Shown one piece after another: positions 48,641 to 57,480 of a stretch of 64,000 nt of DNA (positions within the stretch are counted from its first letter, which is position 1; every line of letters begins with the position of its first letter). The stretch is from Ruminococcus sp. (GTDB taxonomy: Bacteria > Bacillota > Clostridia > Oscillospirales > Ruminococcaceae). The position numbers and the translations under genes were made by a program. The notes below the pieces were generated by a model. That model did no database searches. It was given only the letters and a program-made list of their open reading frames with translations, and had not been told where the DNA came from. Location of the stretch: the NCBI GenBank assembly GCA_020860605.1, contig JAJBTZ010000045.1, positions 1-64,000 of the forward strand, in the 5' to 3' direction.

Positions 48641-49549
48641 ATGGCTAATATTATTGCGGTTATTTGGGATTTTGACAAGACGCTTGTGAGCGAGTATATG
48701 CAGACGCCGATTTTTGAGGACAATGGGGTTGATGGGAGCGAGTTCTGGAAAGAGGTTGACTCCTTTGCAGAGGAGATCAAGAAGACTGGAGTTCGGGTTA
48801 ATGCGGACACGTGTTACCTCAACTTTCTTATAAAGTATGCCCAGAGCGGGAAGTTCAAGGATTTATCGAATGCGAAGCTTCGCGAGTATGGGCAGAGGCT
48901 TCGGTTCTACAACGGCGTGCCGGAGATTTTTGACAGCATCAAGAACGTCGTGGCGAACGAGCCTAAGTATCAGGAATATGGGATCAAGGTCGAGCACTAC
49001 ATTGTCAGCACTGGGACCGCCGAGACCATCCGTGGCTCGGTTGTCAACGACTATGTCGAGGATATCTGGGGCTGCGAGCTCCTTGAAGCTCCGAATGCTG
49101 AGGGGAAGCCGGTTATAAGCGAGGTTATCTGTGCCCTCGACAATACTTCGAAGACGAGGGCACTCTTTGAAATCAACAAGGGCGTTGGGAAGCAGGACGG
49201 AGTTGACGTCAACAGCACGCTTGCTGAGGAGTACCGCAGGGTCAAGTTCAAGAATATGATTTATATTGCCGACGGTCCGAGCGACATTCCTGCGTTCTCG
49301 GTCGTCAACAAAAACGGCGGTTCGACATTTGCGATCTACCCGAAGGGAAACATCACCGCCTTCAACCAGGTCGAAAAGATGAGACATGACGGCAGGATCA
49401 ACATGTATGCCGAGGCTGACTATTCTGAAGGAACAACCGCTTACATGTGGATTTGCAACAAGGTCAGGGAATATGCCGACAGGATATACCTTGAAGAGAA
49501 GGAGCATATCGGCAAGCAGGTTTCGGCTGCACCGAAGCATCTGGATTAA
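48641..49549 (+). CDS. HAD-superfamily hydrolase
   Basis: 302-residue haloacid-dehalogenase-like phosphatase. Motif I WDFDKTL (nucleophile Asp at 10), motif II VSTGTAETI, motif III lysine region NTSKTRALF and motif IV IADGPSDIPAF are all present. The helical cap lies between motifs I and II. Substrate unknown; length and the long C-terminal extension place it with uncharacterised cytoplasmic HADs of Clostridia. ATG at 48641 follows AGGAGATATTAAG. Confidence 0.85.
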   Translation: MANIIAVIWDFDKTLVSEYMQTPIFEDNGVDGSEFWKEVDSFAEEIKKTGVRVNADTCYLNFLIKYAQSGKFKDLSNAKLREYGQRLRFYNGVPEIFDSIKNVVANEPKYQEYGIKVEHYIVSTGTAETIRGSVVNDYVEDIWGCELLEAPNAEGKPVISEVICALDNTSKTRALFEINKGVGKQDGVDVNSTLAEEYRRVKFKNMIYIADGPSDIPAFSVVNKNGGSTFAIYPKGNITAFNQVEKMRHDGRINMYAEADYSEGTTAYMWICNKVREYADRIYLEEKEHIGKQVSAAPKHLD

Positions 49550-49552
49550 AAA

Positions 49553-49582
49553 ATTTCCCGTAGAGAGGTCTACGGGATTTTT
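49553..49582. terminator. Bidirectional terminator between HAD and NUDIX genes
   Basis: CCCGTAGA/TCTACGGG (49557-49564 with 49569-49576) with A run to the left and TTTTTT to the right. Confidence 0.85.
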
Positions 49583-50166
49583 TATGCCTGAAGTTTTCTT
49601 ATTGCATCGACAATTATTGCGACGTGGTCGAAGGCAAGGCCTTGAGATTCTGTGATTTCGGTTGGCATACCGTCTTGCGAGAACTTCGCCGAGCCTGAGA
49701 GCTTGTCTTCGCCGTTTGTGAGGGTGAAATGGCAGGTGTCGGAGTCGAGCTGATACTCTAAGGTGAAGAGCTTCGCATCGGAAGCGTCGTCACCAGCGGT
49801 TGGATTCACGCCATTCTCAAGATAGGCATAGAAGGCGGTGGAGACTACCCATGTTCTTGGGTCTCTTCCGGGCTTGCTGTAGACGCCTACAAGCGACATC
49901 TTCGTCTCGGTGAGGCCGGTTTCTTCGTTTAATTCGCGCCTTGCTGCCTGCTCGACGGTTTCGTTTGGATTCACAAATCCTCCGGGAAGAGCATAGCAGC
50001 CTAAGAACGGGTGTCCTCCCCTCTTTATAAGAAGAAGGCTGAGATTGTCTTTTGAGCCGGTGAAGATGACTGCATCGGCAGTCAGGGAGGGGCGAGGATA
50101 GTTTTTAGGGCTGTAGCTGGCCAGGAATTCGGCCTCTGTCAGGCCGTTTTTATCTCTGAGTTCCAT
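49582..50166 (-). CDS. NUDIX hydrolase
   Basis: 194 residues. N-terminal region YPRPSLTADAVIF and the full Nudix box GGFVNPNETVEQAARRELNE (then ETGL) at about 64-87 show a pyrophosphohydrolase, most like ADP-ribose pyrophosphatases; the substrate is not certain. The C-terminal ~70 residues form an extra, unrecognised domain. ATG at 50166 follows TTGGAGATATTT. Downstream of the iron alcohol dehydrogenase, possibly cotranscribed with it. Confidence 0.88.
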   Translation of the reverse strand: MELRDKNGLTEAEFLASYSPKNYPRPSLTADAVIFTGSKDNLSLLLIKRGGHPFLGCYALPGGFVNPNETVEQAARRELNEETGLTETKMSLVGVYSKPGRDPRTWVVSTAFYAYLENGVNPTAGDDASDAKLFTLEYQLDSDTCHFTLTNGEDKLSGSAKFSQDGMPTEITESQGLAFDHVAIIVDAIRKLQA

Positions 50167-50235
50167 AAAATATCTCCAATAAAGGGCTCAGCACAAGCCG
50201 GAGCTCGTGCTGAGCGAAATGTAGGTCTAAATTGA

Positions 50236-51453
50236 TTAGAAGTCGACTTCGGTGTCATAGTAGCAGCACTTGAGGAGCTTCTCCATCTCTTCCTGAGTAG
50301 GAATACGAGGATTGGAGCCGGTGCAAGCGTCGCCGATAGCGTTCTTGGCGATCTCAGGGAGTCTCTCAAGGAATACTTCCTCAGGAACGAAGCCCTGCTC
50401 GCAAGGATAGCTGTCAGCACCGTAGTTCTTGATGCAGTGAGGAATGTTGAGCTGGTCATTCATATCGCGGAGGTAGTCGATGAGGAGCTTAACCTTCTCG
50501 TCGTCATTAGAGCCACCGAGACCCATGTAGTCAACGATTACGCCATAACGCTTCTTAGCGGTAGGATCCTTAGCGTTGTAAGCGATGACCTTGGGGAGGT
50601 ACATAGCGTTAGCAGCACCATGGATGATGTGAGCGCCATAGTCAGCGAAAGCAGCACCAGTCTTGTGAGCCATTGAATGTACGATGCCGAGGAGTGCATT
50701 GGAGAATGCCATACCAGCGAGGCCCTGAGCATTGTGCATCTTAGCACGAGCGTCCATGTCGCCATTGTAGGAAGGAATGAGTTCCTTCATGATCATTTCG
50801 ATTGCATGGATTGCAAGCGGATCGGTGTAGTCGCAGTTAGCGGTGGAAACGTAAGCCTCGATAGCGTGAGTCATAGCGTCCATACCAGTGTGAGCAACGA
50901 GCTTCTTGGGCATGGTCTCAGCAAGGTCAGGGTCTACGATTGCGACATCAGGAGTGATCTCGAAGTCAGCGATAGGATACTTGATACCCTTGTCATAGTC
51001 GGTGATGATGGAGAAAGCGGTGACTTCAGTAGCGGTTCCAGAGGTGGAAGGAATAGCGCAGAAGTGAGCCTTCTTTCTGAGCTCAGGAATACCGAAGACC
51101 TTGCACATATCCTCGAAGGTGCACTCGGGATACTCATACTTGATCCACATAGCCTTTGCAGCATCGATAGGTGAACCGCCACCCATTGCTACGATCCAGT
51201 CAGGCTCGAAGTCGAGCATAACCTGAGCGCCGTTCATAACGGTTGTGACGGAAGGATCGGGCTCAACGCCTTCGAGAACCTTGACTTCCATTCCAGCTTC
51301 CTTGAGGTAATCCTCAGCTCTCTGAAGGAATCCGTTTCTCTTCATTGCGCCGCCACCGACAACAATGATTGCTTTCTTGCCCTTAAGGGTCTTAAGGGTC
51401 TCGAGCGAGCCTTTTCCGTGATATATATCACGGGGTAAAGTAAATCTTGCCAT
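50236..51453 (-). CDS. Iron-containing alcohol dehydrogenase
   Basis: 405-residue NAD(P)-dependent group III dehydrogenase reducing aldehydes in fermentation. Cofactor motif GGGSPIDAAKAM, Fe-ligand regions HTGMDAMTHAIEAY and GIVHSMAHKTGAAFADYGAH and a second-helix Asp are all present. Strong, C-ending codon use suggests high expression. ATG at 51453 after TGGAGGTC. Substrate (ethanol, butanol or other) not decided by sequence. Confidence 0.93.
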   Translation of the reverse strand: MARFTLPRDIYHGKGSLETLKTLKGKKAIIVVGGGAMKRNGFLQRAEDYLKEAGMEVKVLEGVEPDPSVTTVMNGAQVMLDFEPDWIVAMGGGSPIDAAKAMWIKYEYPECTFEDMCKVFGIPELRKKAHFCAIPSTSGTATEVTAFSIITDYDKGIKYPIADFEITPDVAIVDPDLAETMPKKLVAHTGMDAMTHAIEAYVSTANCDYTDPLAIHAIEMIMKELIPSYNGDMDARAKMHNAQGLAGMAFSNALLGIVHSMAHKTGAAFADYGAHIIHGAANAMYLPKVIAYNAKDPTAKKRYGVIVDYMGLGGSNDDEKVKLLIDYLRDMNDQLNIPHCIKNYGADSYPCEQGFVPEEVFLERLPEIAKNAIGDACTGSNPRIPTQEEMEKLLKCCYYDTEVDF

Positions 51454-51610
51454 TATATTTGACCTCCATGTAATATTGTAATTAAGTTCTCAGGCTCGCG
51501 AGGTGTGAGCCTTTTGAACCGTACTTATTTTAGCATAAATCTGCCCGACTTGTAAATAGAAATAACCTGCATTTTAAGCCATTTTCACTCAAATTTCAGA
51601 TAAGAAAACA

Positions 51611-51645
51611 ACAAAGCCCTCCGTTTTTGAGAAGGCTTTGTGCTA
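51611..51645 (-). terminator. Terminator after dpaB
   Basis: ACAAAGCC/GGCTTTGT (51611-51618 with 51634-51641), loop of 15 nt containing CTC/GAG pairing, then TGTTTTC on the minus strand. Confidence 0.7.
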
Positions 51646-52233
51646 CTTGTCAATAGGGTTTTCAACCATCGGCTGGGCTTGGATTTCGGAAAGTGCAAGC
51701 TCGATCGTCCTGCCCGTTTTCTGGAAGTCTGCGACCATTGAAAATGGCTTTAAGATATAGTCATCCTGACGGTATGGGACGAAGTAGTAGTGCTTCATCG
51801 ACTCTAACACTCCGATATTCTTGGCAGCGTTTGCGAGAGCGTCGTTAGTCGAGACGGCGACCACAACAGGTCGCTGGTTGCGGAGGTGGCTTTTGACAGC
51901 CATCGTGACTGGGGTGTCGTTGATGCCGTTTGCGAGCTTGGCGATTGTGTTCGAGGTGCAGGGGCAGACGACGATCAGGTCGAAGAGCCTTTTTGGGCCG
52001 ATCGGCTCGGCAGACTCGATCGTGTGGATGATTTCGTGGCCGGTGATGGCTTCGATTTTCGAGCGATTCTCTTCAGGTGCCCCAAATCTCGTCGAGAGAT
52101 TATAGGCGTTGAAGGACATTATCGGCGTGAGGTCATAGCCTGCCTGAACGAGGGCTTCTGCTGTCTCAAACGCAGCTTTGAAGGTGCAGAACGAGCCAGT
52201 CATAGCGAAGCCGATTCTTGGGTTGTCGGTCAT
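51643..52233 (-). CDS. dpaB: Dipicolinate synthase subunit B
   Basis: Flavoprotein-like subunit (196 aa) of dipicolinate synthase, which oxidises 4-hydroxy-tetrahydrodipicolinate to dipicolinic acid, the Ca-chelating core solute of spores. N-terminal GFAMTGSFCTFKAAFE, TRFGAPEENR and VVCPCTSNTIAKLANGINDTPV match SpoVFB. Its ATG overlaps the dpaA stop by four bases. Sits directly upstream of a terminator. Confidence 0.93.
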   Translation of the reverse strand: MTDNPRIGFAMTGSFCTFKAAFETAEALVQAGYDLTPIMSFNAYNLSTRFGAPEENRSKIEAITGHEIIHTIESAEPIGPKRLFDLIVVCPCTSNTIAKLANGINDTPVTMAVKSHLRNQRPVVVAVSTNDALANAAKNIGVLESMKHYYFVPYRQDDYILKPFSMVADFQKTGRTIELALSEIQAQPMVENPIDK

Positions 52234-53039
52234 GAGGCGTCGCCTTCTTTCAGATTGCGGAGAACCGACTCGGCAAGGGCTCTTCCGGCCTCTTCAGGAG
52301 TGTACTTTCCTGGAACACCTGAGGCTAAAATCGCTGGGATTCCGAGCTCTCGGGCTTTGTCGAAGTCGATTCCGTAGGGCTTGGAGGCGAGCTCTAAGAT
52401 GAAGGCTCCCCTCTTCACGCGACTGAGCTCCTTCTCTCCGAAAACTCTTGCAGGGATGGTGTTAACGATGACATCGGCTTCGGATATCTTCTCTGGGTCG
52501 ATGAAATCAGTCGGGTGTTCCTGACTTCTGGCAGCAAGAGAGACTTCGGCTCCCGTTCTGCCGAAAAGCTCAGAGCAAGCTCTTGCAACTCTCCCCTTCC
52601 CTAAAATCAGGATTTTCGAACCGCTGACTCCTCTGGGAGCGTTCTTTGTGATAATCTGAGAGGCTCCCTCGGCGGTGAGCTTGGCGTTGGCGAGAGTCAG
52701 AGTTTCGTCGGAAAACCAGTTGTGGACGGCGATATTTCTCAATTTGAGAGAATCTACAGTCTCGGCGTCAAGCTCTCCTGCGAAAACCGCTCCGCCGTCT
52801 TTGACGAGCCTCATGGCGTCTGAGAGGGAGACCTCCTCGCCGTTCTCTCCCACAGAGCCGACAATAGTCTCTCCCTGAATCGGTTTATAAGGCAGGAGGA
52901 GAAGGTCGCAAGGGGCGGTTTCTCCCGAAAAATCCTCAGTCCCGAGAGCAAAACGGCGGACGGTGAACCCAGGTTCAAGAGCAAGACGGCCAGCACAATA
53001 TATCTGGCGGGCATCCCCGCCTATAAGCAAAATATTCAT
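52230..53039 (-). CDS. dpaA: Dipicolinate synthase subunit A
   Basis: NAD(P)-binding subunit (269 aa; about 300 in relatives). N-terminal IGGDARQIYCAGRLA, Rossmann motif ILILGKGRVARACSELFG at about 143-160 and ELASKPYGID are characteristic of SpoVFA. First gene of the dpaAB operon, made in the mother cell under sigma-K in Bacillus; a CATATACT -10-like site lies 40 bp upstream. ATG at 53039 after AAAGGACTG. Confidence 0.93.
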   Translation of the reverse strand: MNILLIGGDARQIYCAGRLALEPGFTVRRFALGTEDFSGETAPCDLLLLPYKPIQGETIVGSVGENGEEVSLSDAMRLVKDGGAVFAGELDAETVDSLKLRNIAVHNWFSDETLTLANAKLTAEGASQIITKNAPRGVSGSKILILGKGRVARACSELFGRTGAEVSLAARSQEHPTDFIDPEKISEADVIVNTIPARVFGEKELSRVKRGAFILELASKPYGIDFDKARELGIPAILASGVPGKYTPEEAGRALAESVLRNLKEGDAS

Positions 53040-53078
53040 TATAGAACAGTCCTTTCGTACTTGATTGGTACCTGTTGC

Positions 53079-53105
53079 AGTATATGAAGATTTCGGGACT
53101 TAGGT
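53079..53105 (-). promoter_or_regulatory. Candidate sigma-K promoter of dpaAB
   Basis: Minus strand -35-like ACC (53105-53103), 16-bp spacer, CATATACT (53086-53079), close to the sigma-K CATANNNTA. The regulator is expected from knowledge of spoVF in Bacillus. Confidence 0.5.
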
Positions 53106-53122
53106 GAATTTCGGAAATAGGG

Positions 53123-53151
53123 TTGTAAATTGAGGCGAAATATTGTATAAT
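53123..53151 (+). promoter_or_regulatory. Sigma-A promoter of the YjbR-like gene
   Basis: TTGTAA (53123-53128), 17-bp spacer, TATAAT (53146-53151); rules out the TTG start at 53151. Confidence 0.8.
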
Positions 53152-53183
53152 TGATGCAGAATAGATTAAGGTGGTATTCACGC

Positions 53184-53846
53184 ATGTTCGAAGAAATATT
53201 CAGACGCAGAAAATTAGTTTCTGAAAGACTTCTGAAATACGGATTTGAAGAGACCGGCGGCAAATATTGTTTCCACACTGACATTATGGGCGGCGAGTTT
53301 TCTTTACTTGTAACTGTTGACGAAAACGAGCATGTGGAGACCGATTTGACTGAGACAGACAGTGGCGAAGAGTTTACTCTCTACAAAACCAACGCGGCGA
53401 GCACATATATCGGAGATGTCAGGAACGCCATTTCGGATGTACTTGCGGATATCTCCGCGAAATGCTATCAGCCATCTGTTTTCAAAAATCCTCAGACTCT
53501 CCGACTCATTGAGCATGTCTCGGAAACATACGGCGATGAGCTTGAGTTTCTTTGGGAAAAGTTTCCCGATAACGCCGTCTGGCGGAGGAAGGACACTGGG
53601 AAATGGTACGGGGCTGTTCTTACGGTCGCCAAAAACAAGCTCGTTGGTTCCTCGAGCTATGTAGCAGAGATAGTAGACCTCCGGGTCCAGCCGGAAAAGC
53701 TGAGCGAGCTTCTCTGCAAGGAGCACTACTACCCCGGCTGGCACATGAACAAGAAAAGCTGGTACACCATCATCCTTGAGGACGAAATCCCCGACGAAGA
53801 GCTTTTTCAGCACGTCAGGGAGAGCTTTGAGCTGGCGGTGAAGTAA
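53184..53846 (+). CDS. YjbR/MmcQ-family protein
   Basis: 220 residues: an N-terminal domain (about 1-100) like that of other long YjbR proteins, and a C-terminal CyaY-like YjbR domain (WEKFPDNAVWRRKDTGKWYG, VDLRVQPEKLSELLC, YYPGWHMNKKSWYTI). DNA binding is proposed for the family but not proven. ATG at 53184 follows TTAAGGTGGTATT. Ends at a GAGCGAC-type terminator. Confidence 0.85.
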   Translation: MFEEIFRRRKLVSERLLKYGFEETGGKYCFHTDIMGGEFSLLVTVDENEHVETDLTETDSGEEFTLYKTNAASTYIGDVRNAISDVLADISAKCYQPSVFKNPQTLRLIEHVSETYGDELEFLWEKFPDNAVWRRKDTGKWYGAVLTVAKNKLVGSSSYVAEIVDLRVQPEKLSELLCKEHYYPGWHMNKKSWYTIILEDEIPDEELFQHVRESFELAVK

Positions 53847-53864
53847 AATGAAGCATTTTAAGAA

Positions 53865-53889
53865 GAGCGACTTGCGGGTCGCTCTTTAT
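53865..53889. terminator. Terminator after the YjbR-like gene
   Basis: AGAGCGAC/GTCGCTCT (53865-53872 with 53879-53886), TTT tail; same family as 18446, 20324 and 20895. Confidence 0.75.
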
Positions 53890-54658
53890 GCGTTGATGTA
53901 ATCTTTACTGTCGTGTTTTATAGCTTTAGATGATTTCTCCTCTAGTAATTTTATAGAATCGAGATAATCACGTTCTACTGGACTAAGCGTTCTCGCCTTA
54001 TATTTTTTGTACTCAATAGTTGCTTTATCTACCGCTTGTTTATGCGTTACGCTACCATTGCCTGAAAGAAGCTGTTCTCCGCTCATAGTTAGAATTCTGT
54101 CAATTTGTTCTGAACCTTTTTAAAAAAAATCTGTGAAATCTCCGCTTTGGGGTCATAGTCGATACTTGTAGCATATATTTCTAAAATCTGACGGTAAAAG
54201 ACTTTTTCAGAAGCACGGATATCACGAATCCGCTCCAATAACTCCTTGAAGTATCCGCCACCGCCTAATTGTTTCAAGCGGTCGTCATCAAGAACAAAGC
54301 CTTTTTTCATGTATTCTTTCAGTAATTCTGTTGCCCAGATTCTAAATTGGGTTCCACGTCTGGACTTTACACGATAACCAACGGAAATTATGACGTCAAG
54401 ATTATAGTATTCTATATTGCGTTCAACCTGCCTGTCTCCCTCAAGTCGAACCGTTGCAAAATTTGCAACAGTTCCCTCTCGTTTGAGCTCGCCTTCGGCG
54501 TACACGTTTTTTATGTGTCTGGATATCGTGGATTTGTCCCTCTGAAACAGCTCTGCCATTTGCTCAATCGAGAGCCAGACTGTATCATTGTCAAATGTAG
54601 TCTCTATCTTAGTGAGTCCGTCTTCTGTAGTATAAATCAGAATCTGGGAATCGTTCAT
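53886..54658 (-). pseudogene. rhuM-family gene broken by an internal deletion
   Basis: RhuM proteins are about 330-340 residues. Here residues 1-189 (ATG at 54658, TTEDGLTKIETTFDNDTVWL through PKAEISQIFFKKVQNKL) stop at 54089, and the C-terminal part (MSGEQLLSGNGSVTHKQAVDKA..., 66 residues, frame from 54086 to 53886) resumes at once. The normal ~85-residue middle is missing and the frames no longer join. The N-terminal HTH-like part (AELFQRDKSTISRHI) might still be made. Function of the intact family is unsettled. Confidence 0.7.
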
Positions 54659-54742
54659 TTTATGCATCTCCATCTGTATCATAACTTTAAAATAAGTATA
54701 ACATATTCCTTTGAAATTAGCAAGAAGTAACCTGAATATAAC

Positions 54743-54771
54743 TTGCTTTTGTTCTGGGAGTATGGTATACT
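54743..54771 (+). promoter_or_regulatory. Sigma-A promoter of the 54800 GNAT operon
   Basis: TTGCTT (54743-54748), 17-bp spacer, TATACT (54766-54771). Confidence 0.75.
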
Positions 54772-54799
54772 GAGTCAAAACAAGTTTGGATGTGATTGG

Positions 54800-55261
54800 A
54801 TGGAACTTGTAAAGCCTGAAACCAAAGATTTGTGGTTCAGAAAAGGGCTCTTGGCGGATGAGGAGACCATGTCGTTCAACTTAAGATGGGGCGGAGCTAT
54901 TGAGTTCGGCGAGGACAGGTGGAAGGACTGGTATACCAGATGGATTGGCAATGCCGATAGCAATTTTTTATACCGTTATGTCAGAAACGATGAGGGACAA
55001 TTCGTCGGAGAATGTGGTTATCACTACGATTCGGACGAGGATAAGTACCTCGTGGATGTGATAATCATGGACAAATTCAGAGGCAATGGCTACGGCAGGT
55101 ATGCCTTGGACGAACTGTGCAAAGAAGCTAAACTGAACGGAATTACGAAAGTCTATGACAACATCGCTATCGGTAATCCCGCTGTAAGGCTGTTTGAAAA
55201 ATGCGGGTTTAAGGAAGAATACAGGACGGATGAGTTTGTTATGGTGGGGAAAGAATTATAA
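54800..55261 (+). CDS. GNAT-family N-acetyltransferase
   Basis: 153-residue acetyltransferase; VDVIIMDKFRGNGYGRYALDEL carries the pyrophosphate-binding R-G-N-G-Y-G loop, and GNPAVRLFEKCGFKEE is the usual C-terminal motif. N-terminal WGGAIEFGEDRW resembles RimJ/RimL-like members, but the substrate is unknown. ATG at 54800 lies downstream of the promoter; the longer upstream frame overlaps the -35 box. The next gene starts 10 bp downstream. Confidence 0.8.
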   Translation: MELVKPETKDLWFRKGLLADEETMSFNLRWGGAIEFGEDRWKDWYTRWIGNADSNFLYRYVRNDEGQFVGECGYHYDSDEDKYLVDVIIMDKFRGNGYGRYALDELCKEAKLNGITKVYDNIAIGNPAVRLFEKCGFKEEYRTDEFVMVGKEL

Positions 55262-55271
55262 GGGGCGATAA

Positions 55272-56084
55272 TTGGTGATAAAACAAGTTTTCGATTTTGA
55301 TGAGTATCTCGGGTTTTGCGAATCTTTCAAAAACGATTTGGAGTACTCCGACCCACATTTTATCTATTCGCCGGATACTTTGTACACTGCTCTCAATCGA
55401 AGCGACCGCAGTGTTTACGCTGTTTTCGATGAAGACAGTATTATTGGGCTGTTTGTTTTGCTCATTCTCCCCGAAGACAGCTATGCCGAAATGCTGATTG
55501 GGTTCTCGAAAAAGGAAAAAGCTTACTGTGAATTGATCGGTATGATGAAGGATAAGTATGCCGGGTTTACGATGGATTTTGTTTTCAATCCGGCAAATCA
55601 GGCAATCAAAGAGGTTCTCATAAAGAATAACGCCTTGCTCTATCCCGAGCAGGTCAGAATGGTGGCAAAAGCTCCGTCGCCCTATCAGCCAAGGCACAGA
55701 GTGGAATTGCTCTCGGACGAGTACGAAGAACAATACCGCAGGATGCATACAAAAGATACATACTGGACAGCAGAAAGAGTGTTGTCCGCTAAGGATAGAT
55801 TCAAAGTATTTGTTGCGATTTCAGGCGATGAGATTGTCGGGTATCTCGATGTGACCTATTGCTTCCCGGAAAATGAGCCATATGATTTCAAAGTGAAGGA
55901 GTCCCACGAAAACGAGATGATTGAGGCGGATTTGTTGTCCTATGCCCTCAGGCAGAATCTTCCGAACAGGATGATGTACCTCGTGGATGTCGACAATGAA
56001 ACGGAAATTGCGATTCTGGAAGCTGTGGGATTTAAACGGGTTGAGAAGCAGAATAGCATGACGGGGACGATTGGGAGGTTGTGA
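55272..56084 (+). CDS. GNAT-like N-acetyltransferase, two-domain
   Basis: 270 residues with two GNAT-like halves: an N-terminal one (about 1-130) without a clear acetyl-CoA loop and a C-terminal one (about 140-265; VGYLDVTYCFPE, NEMIEADLLSYALRQ, DNETEIAILEAVGF). The substrate is unknown. The start is TTG at 55272 or GTG at 55275, just after AGGGGCG. Second gene of the 54800 unit. Confidence 0.7.
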   Translation: MVIKQVFDFDEYLGFCESFKNDLEYSDPHFIYSPDTLYTALNRSDRSVYAVFDEDSIIGLFVLLILPEDSYAEMLIGFSKKEKAYCELIGMMKDKYAGFTMDFVFNPANQAIKEVLIKNNALLYPEQVRMVAKAPSPYQPRHRVELLSDEYEEQYRRMHTKDTYWTAERVLSAKDRFKVFVAISGDEIVGYLDVTYCFPENEPYDFKVKESHENEMIEADLLSYALRQNLPNRMMYLVDVDNETEIAILEAVGFKRVEKQNSMTGTIGRL

Positions 56085-56143
56085 AGTCACCTCAAATCTC
56101 TTCCCAAAAAATAGCAAAAAGCTGAAAAGGATTCGTAAAAACA

Positions 56144-56809
56144 ATGATTAACATTTTACTTGAAGGCTACGACATTGCCGTGCCGTGGCTGTTTGATGAA
56201 TTGAAAGCATATATCAAGCCGAACCACAAGGTTACGGTTATCGCTCTTGCCTATCGGGATAACCATGTGAAAAACCTTGAGAACTGGAACGCTCTTTACG
56301 GCAAGTACAACGGTAAATATTACGACGGTATCGTTGGCGGCTTGACTGCATATGGTATTTCCGAGAATAACATCGATTTCTTAAACTATTTTGCTGACAG
56401 TAAAGAAACTGCAAAACAAAAAATTAAAAATGCCGATATTCTGTACTTCCTCGGTGGCTTGCCGGACAGAATGTTTGAGCGAATCAAGGAACTTGATTTA
56501 TATGATACGATTGTGAACCATAAAGGCATCATTATGGGATATAGTGCCGGAGCTCTGATTCAGCTTTCGGAGTATCACCTTTCTCCCGATGATGATTACC
56601 CCGAGTTTTCCTACTATGAGGGTCTTGGCTATCTCGATGACTTTTATCTGGAAGTCCACTATGAAGGCACAGATATACAGGATGCTTCTATCCGTAGAGT
56701 AATAAAAGAGCGTGGCAAGACAGTTTATGCTACACATCTAGGTAAGGGAGCGATTGTAGTTGATAGTGGGAATATAAAAGTGCTTGGTAAGGTTGAGATA
56801 TACAATTAA
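56144..56809 (+). CDS. Peptidase S51 (peptidase E-like) family protein
   Basis: 221 residues, the size of the S51 family (class I glutamine-amidotransferase-like fold), known for aspartyl dipeptidases and cyanophycinase. Nucleophile elbow IIMGYSAGALI near residue 132 (catalytic Ser), preceding strand LYFLGGLPDRMF, and a histidine region (LEVHYEGTDIQ) agree. ATG at 56144 follows AAAGGATTCG. Third gene of the 54800 cluster, 60 bp after it. Substrate unknown. Confidence 0.8.
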   Translation: MINILLEGYDIAVPWLFDELKAYIKPNHKVTVIALAYRDNHVKNLENWNALYGKYNGKYYDGIVGGLTAYGISENNIDFLNYFADSKETAKQKIKNADILYFLGGLPDRMFERIKELDLYDTIVNHKGIIMGYSAGALIQLSEYHLSPDDDYPEFSYYEGLGYLDDFYLEVHYEGTDIQDASIRRVIKERGKTVYATHLGKGAIVVDSGNIKVLGKVEIYN

Positions 56810-56882
56810 AATCCCATTTGCAACCGACGGTTGCGAAATTGCTTATCAGGATGTATAGAGTTCTACCCGCTTTGGTGGTATA

Positions 56883-57449
56883 TCAGTCTTTCACAAACGG
56901 GAACTTGGCTTCGAGGAAGTGGCGGTAGTCGGGACTATCGGCGGATTCCTCGTACTGCTCTCGCATGGTTTTCTCGATCCAGGCGAGCTTGACTTCGGAA
57001 AGATTTTCGTAGCGACTGAGGACGAGAAGGCCTTTCCTCTCAGCTTCCAGAATCGCCTCGTAGGCGTCAGGAACGAACTCGCAGCTGGTGACGGGTGTCG
57101 GCTCATCAGACGTCGCAGCATCGGGAATCTTTAGCTCGAAGCCGGAGTCAGAGATATTCTCGACGGAATAGATATAGCCCGAAACGCCTTTGTAGGTGTC
57201 TACGAGTGCAGAGGGGTAGTACTCCTCAATCCTCTGAATTCCGTCCTTCGTGAAGCCGTATGGGCCCCACTTCGTCCACTTCCCGGAATATTCGAAGCCA
57301 GTTTCCTTGCAGTATTTCTCGACGGCGTTGCTGAGGTAAACCAGAACGTTCTCCCGCTTTTTTGAGAAGTAAATTAACGGCACGCCGTGGTTGGAGATTC
57401 GAGGTTCCAAAACCTCGATGCCTTTCGTCTGGGATGCGTGGTAGTACAT
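56883..57449 (-). CDS. Uncharacterised protein (ART-like N-terminus possible)
   Basis: 188-residue soluble protein I cannot place. The opening YYHASQTKGIEVLEPR with ISNHGVPLIYFSKK recalls an ADP-ribosyltransferase-type first strand (YHAS/GT) seen in several unstudied Firmicutes proteins, but no full catalytic triad is obvious, so this is a weak guess. A C-terminal charged helical part follows. ATG at 57449 after TTGGAGGTC. Cotranscribed or nearly so with the 57481 gene. Confidence 0.6.
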   Translation of the reverse strand: MYYHASQTKGIEVLEPRISNHGVPLIYFSKKRENVLVYLSNAVEKYCKETGFEYSGKWTKWGPYGFTKDGIQRIEEYYPSALVDTYKGVSGYIYSVENISDSGFELKIPDAATSDEPTPVTSCEFVPDAYEAILEAERKGLLVLSRYENLSEVKLAWIEKTMREQYEESADSPDYRHFLEAKFPFVKD

Positions 57450-57480
57450 GGGGGACCTCCAAAATTGATTATTTCAGGAT

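Noticed and set aside
54743-54799. Longer start for the 54800 GNAT gene
   Set aside because: The extra codons cover the -35 and -10 boxes.
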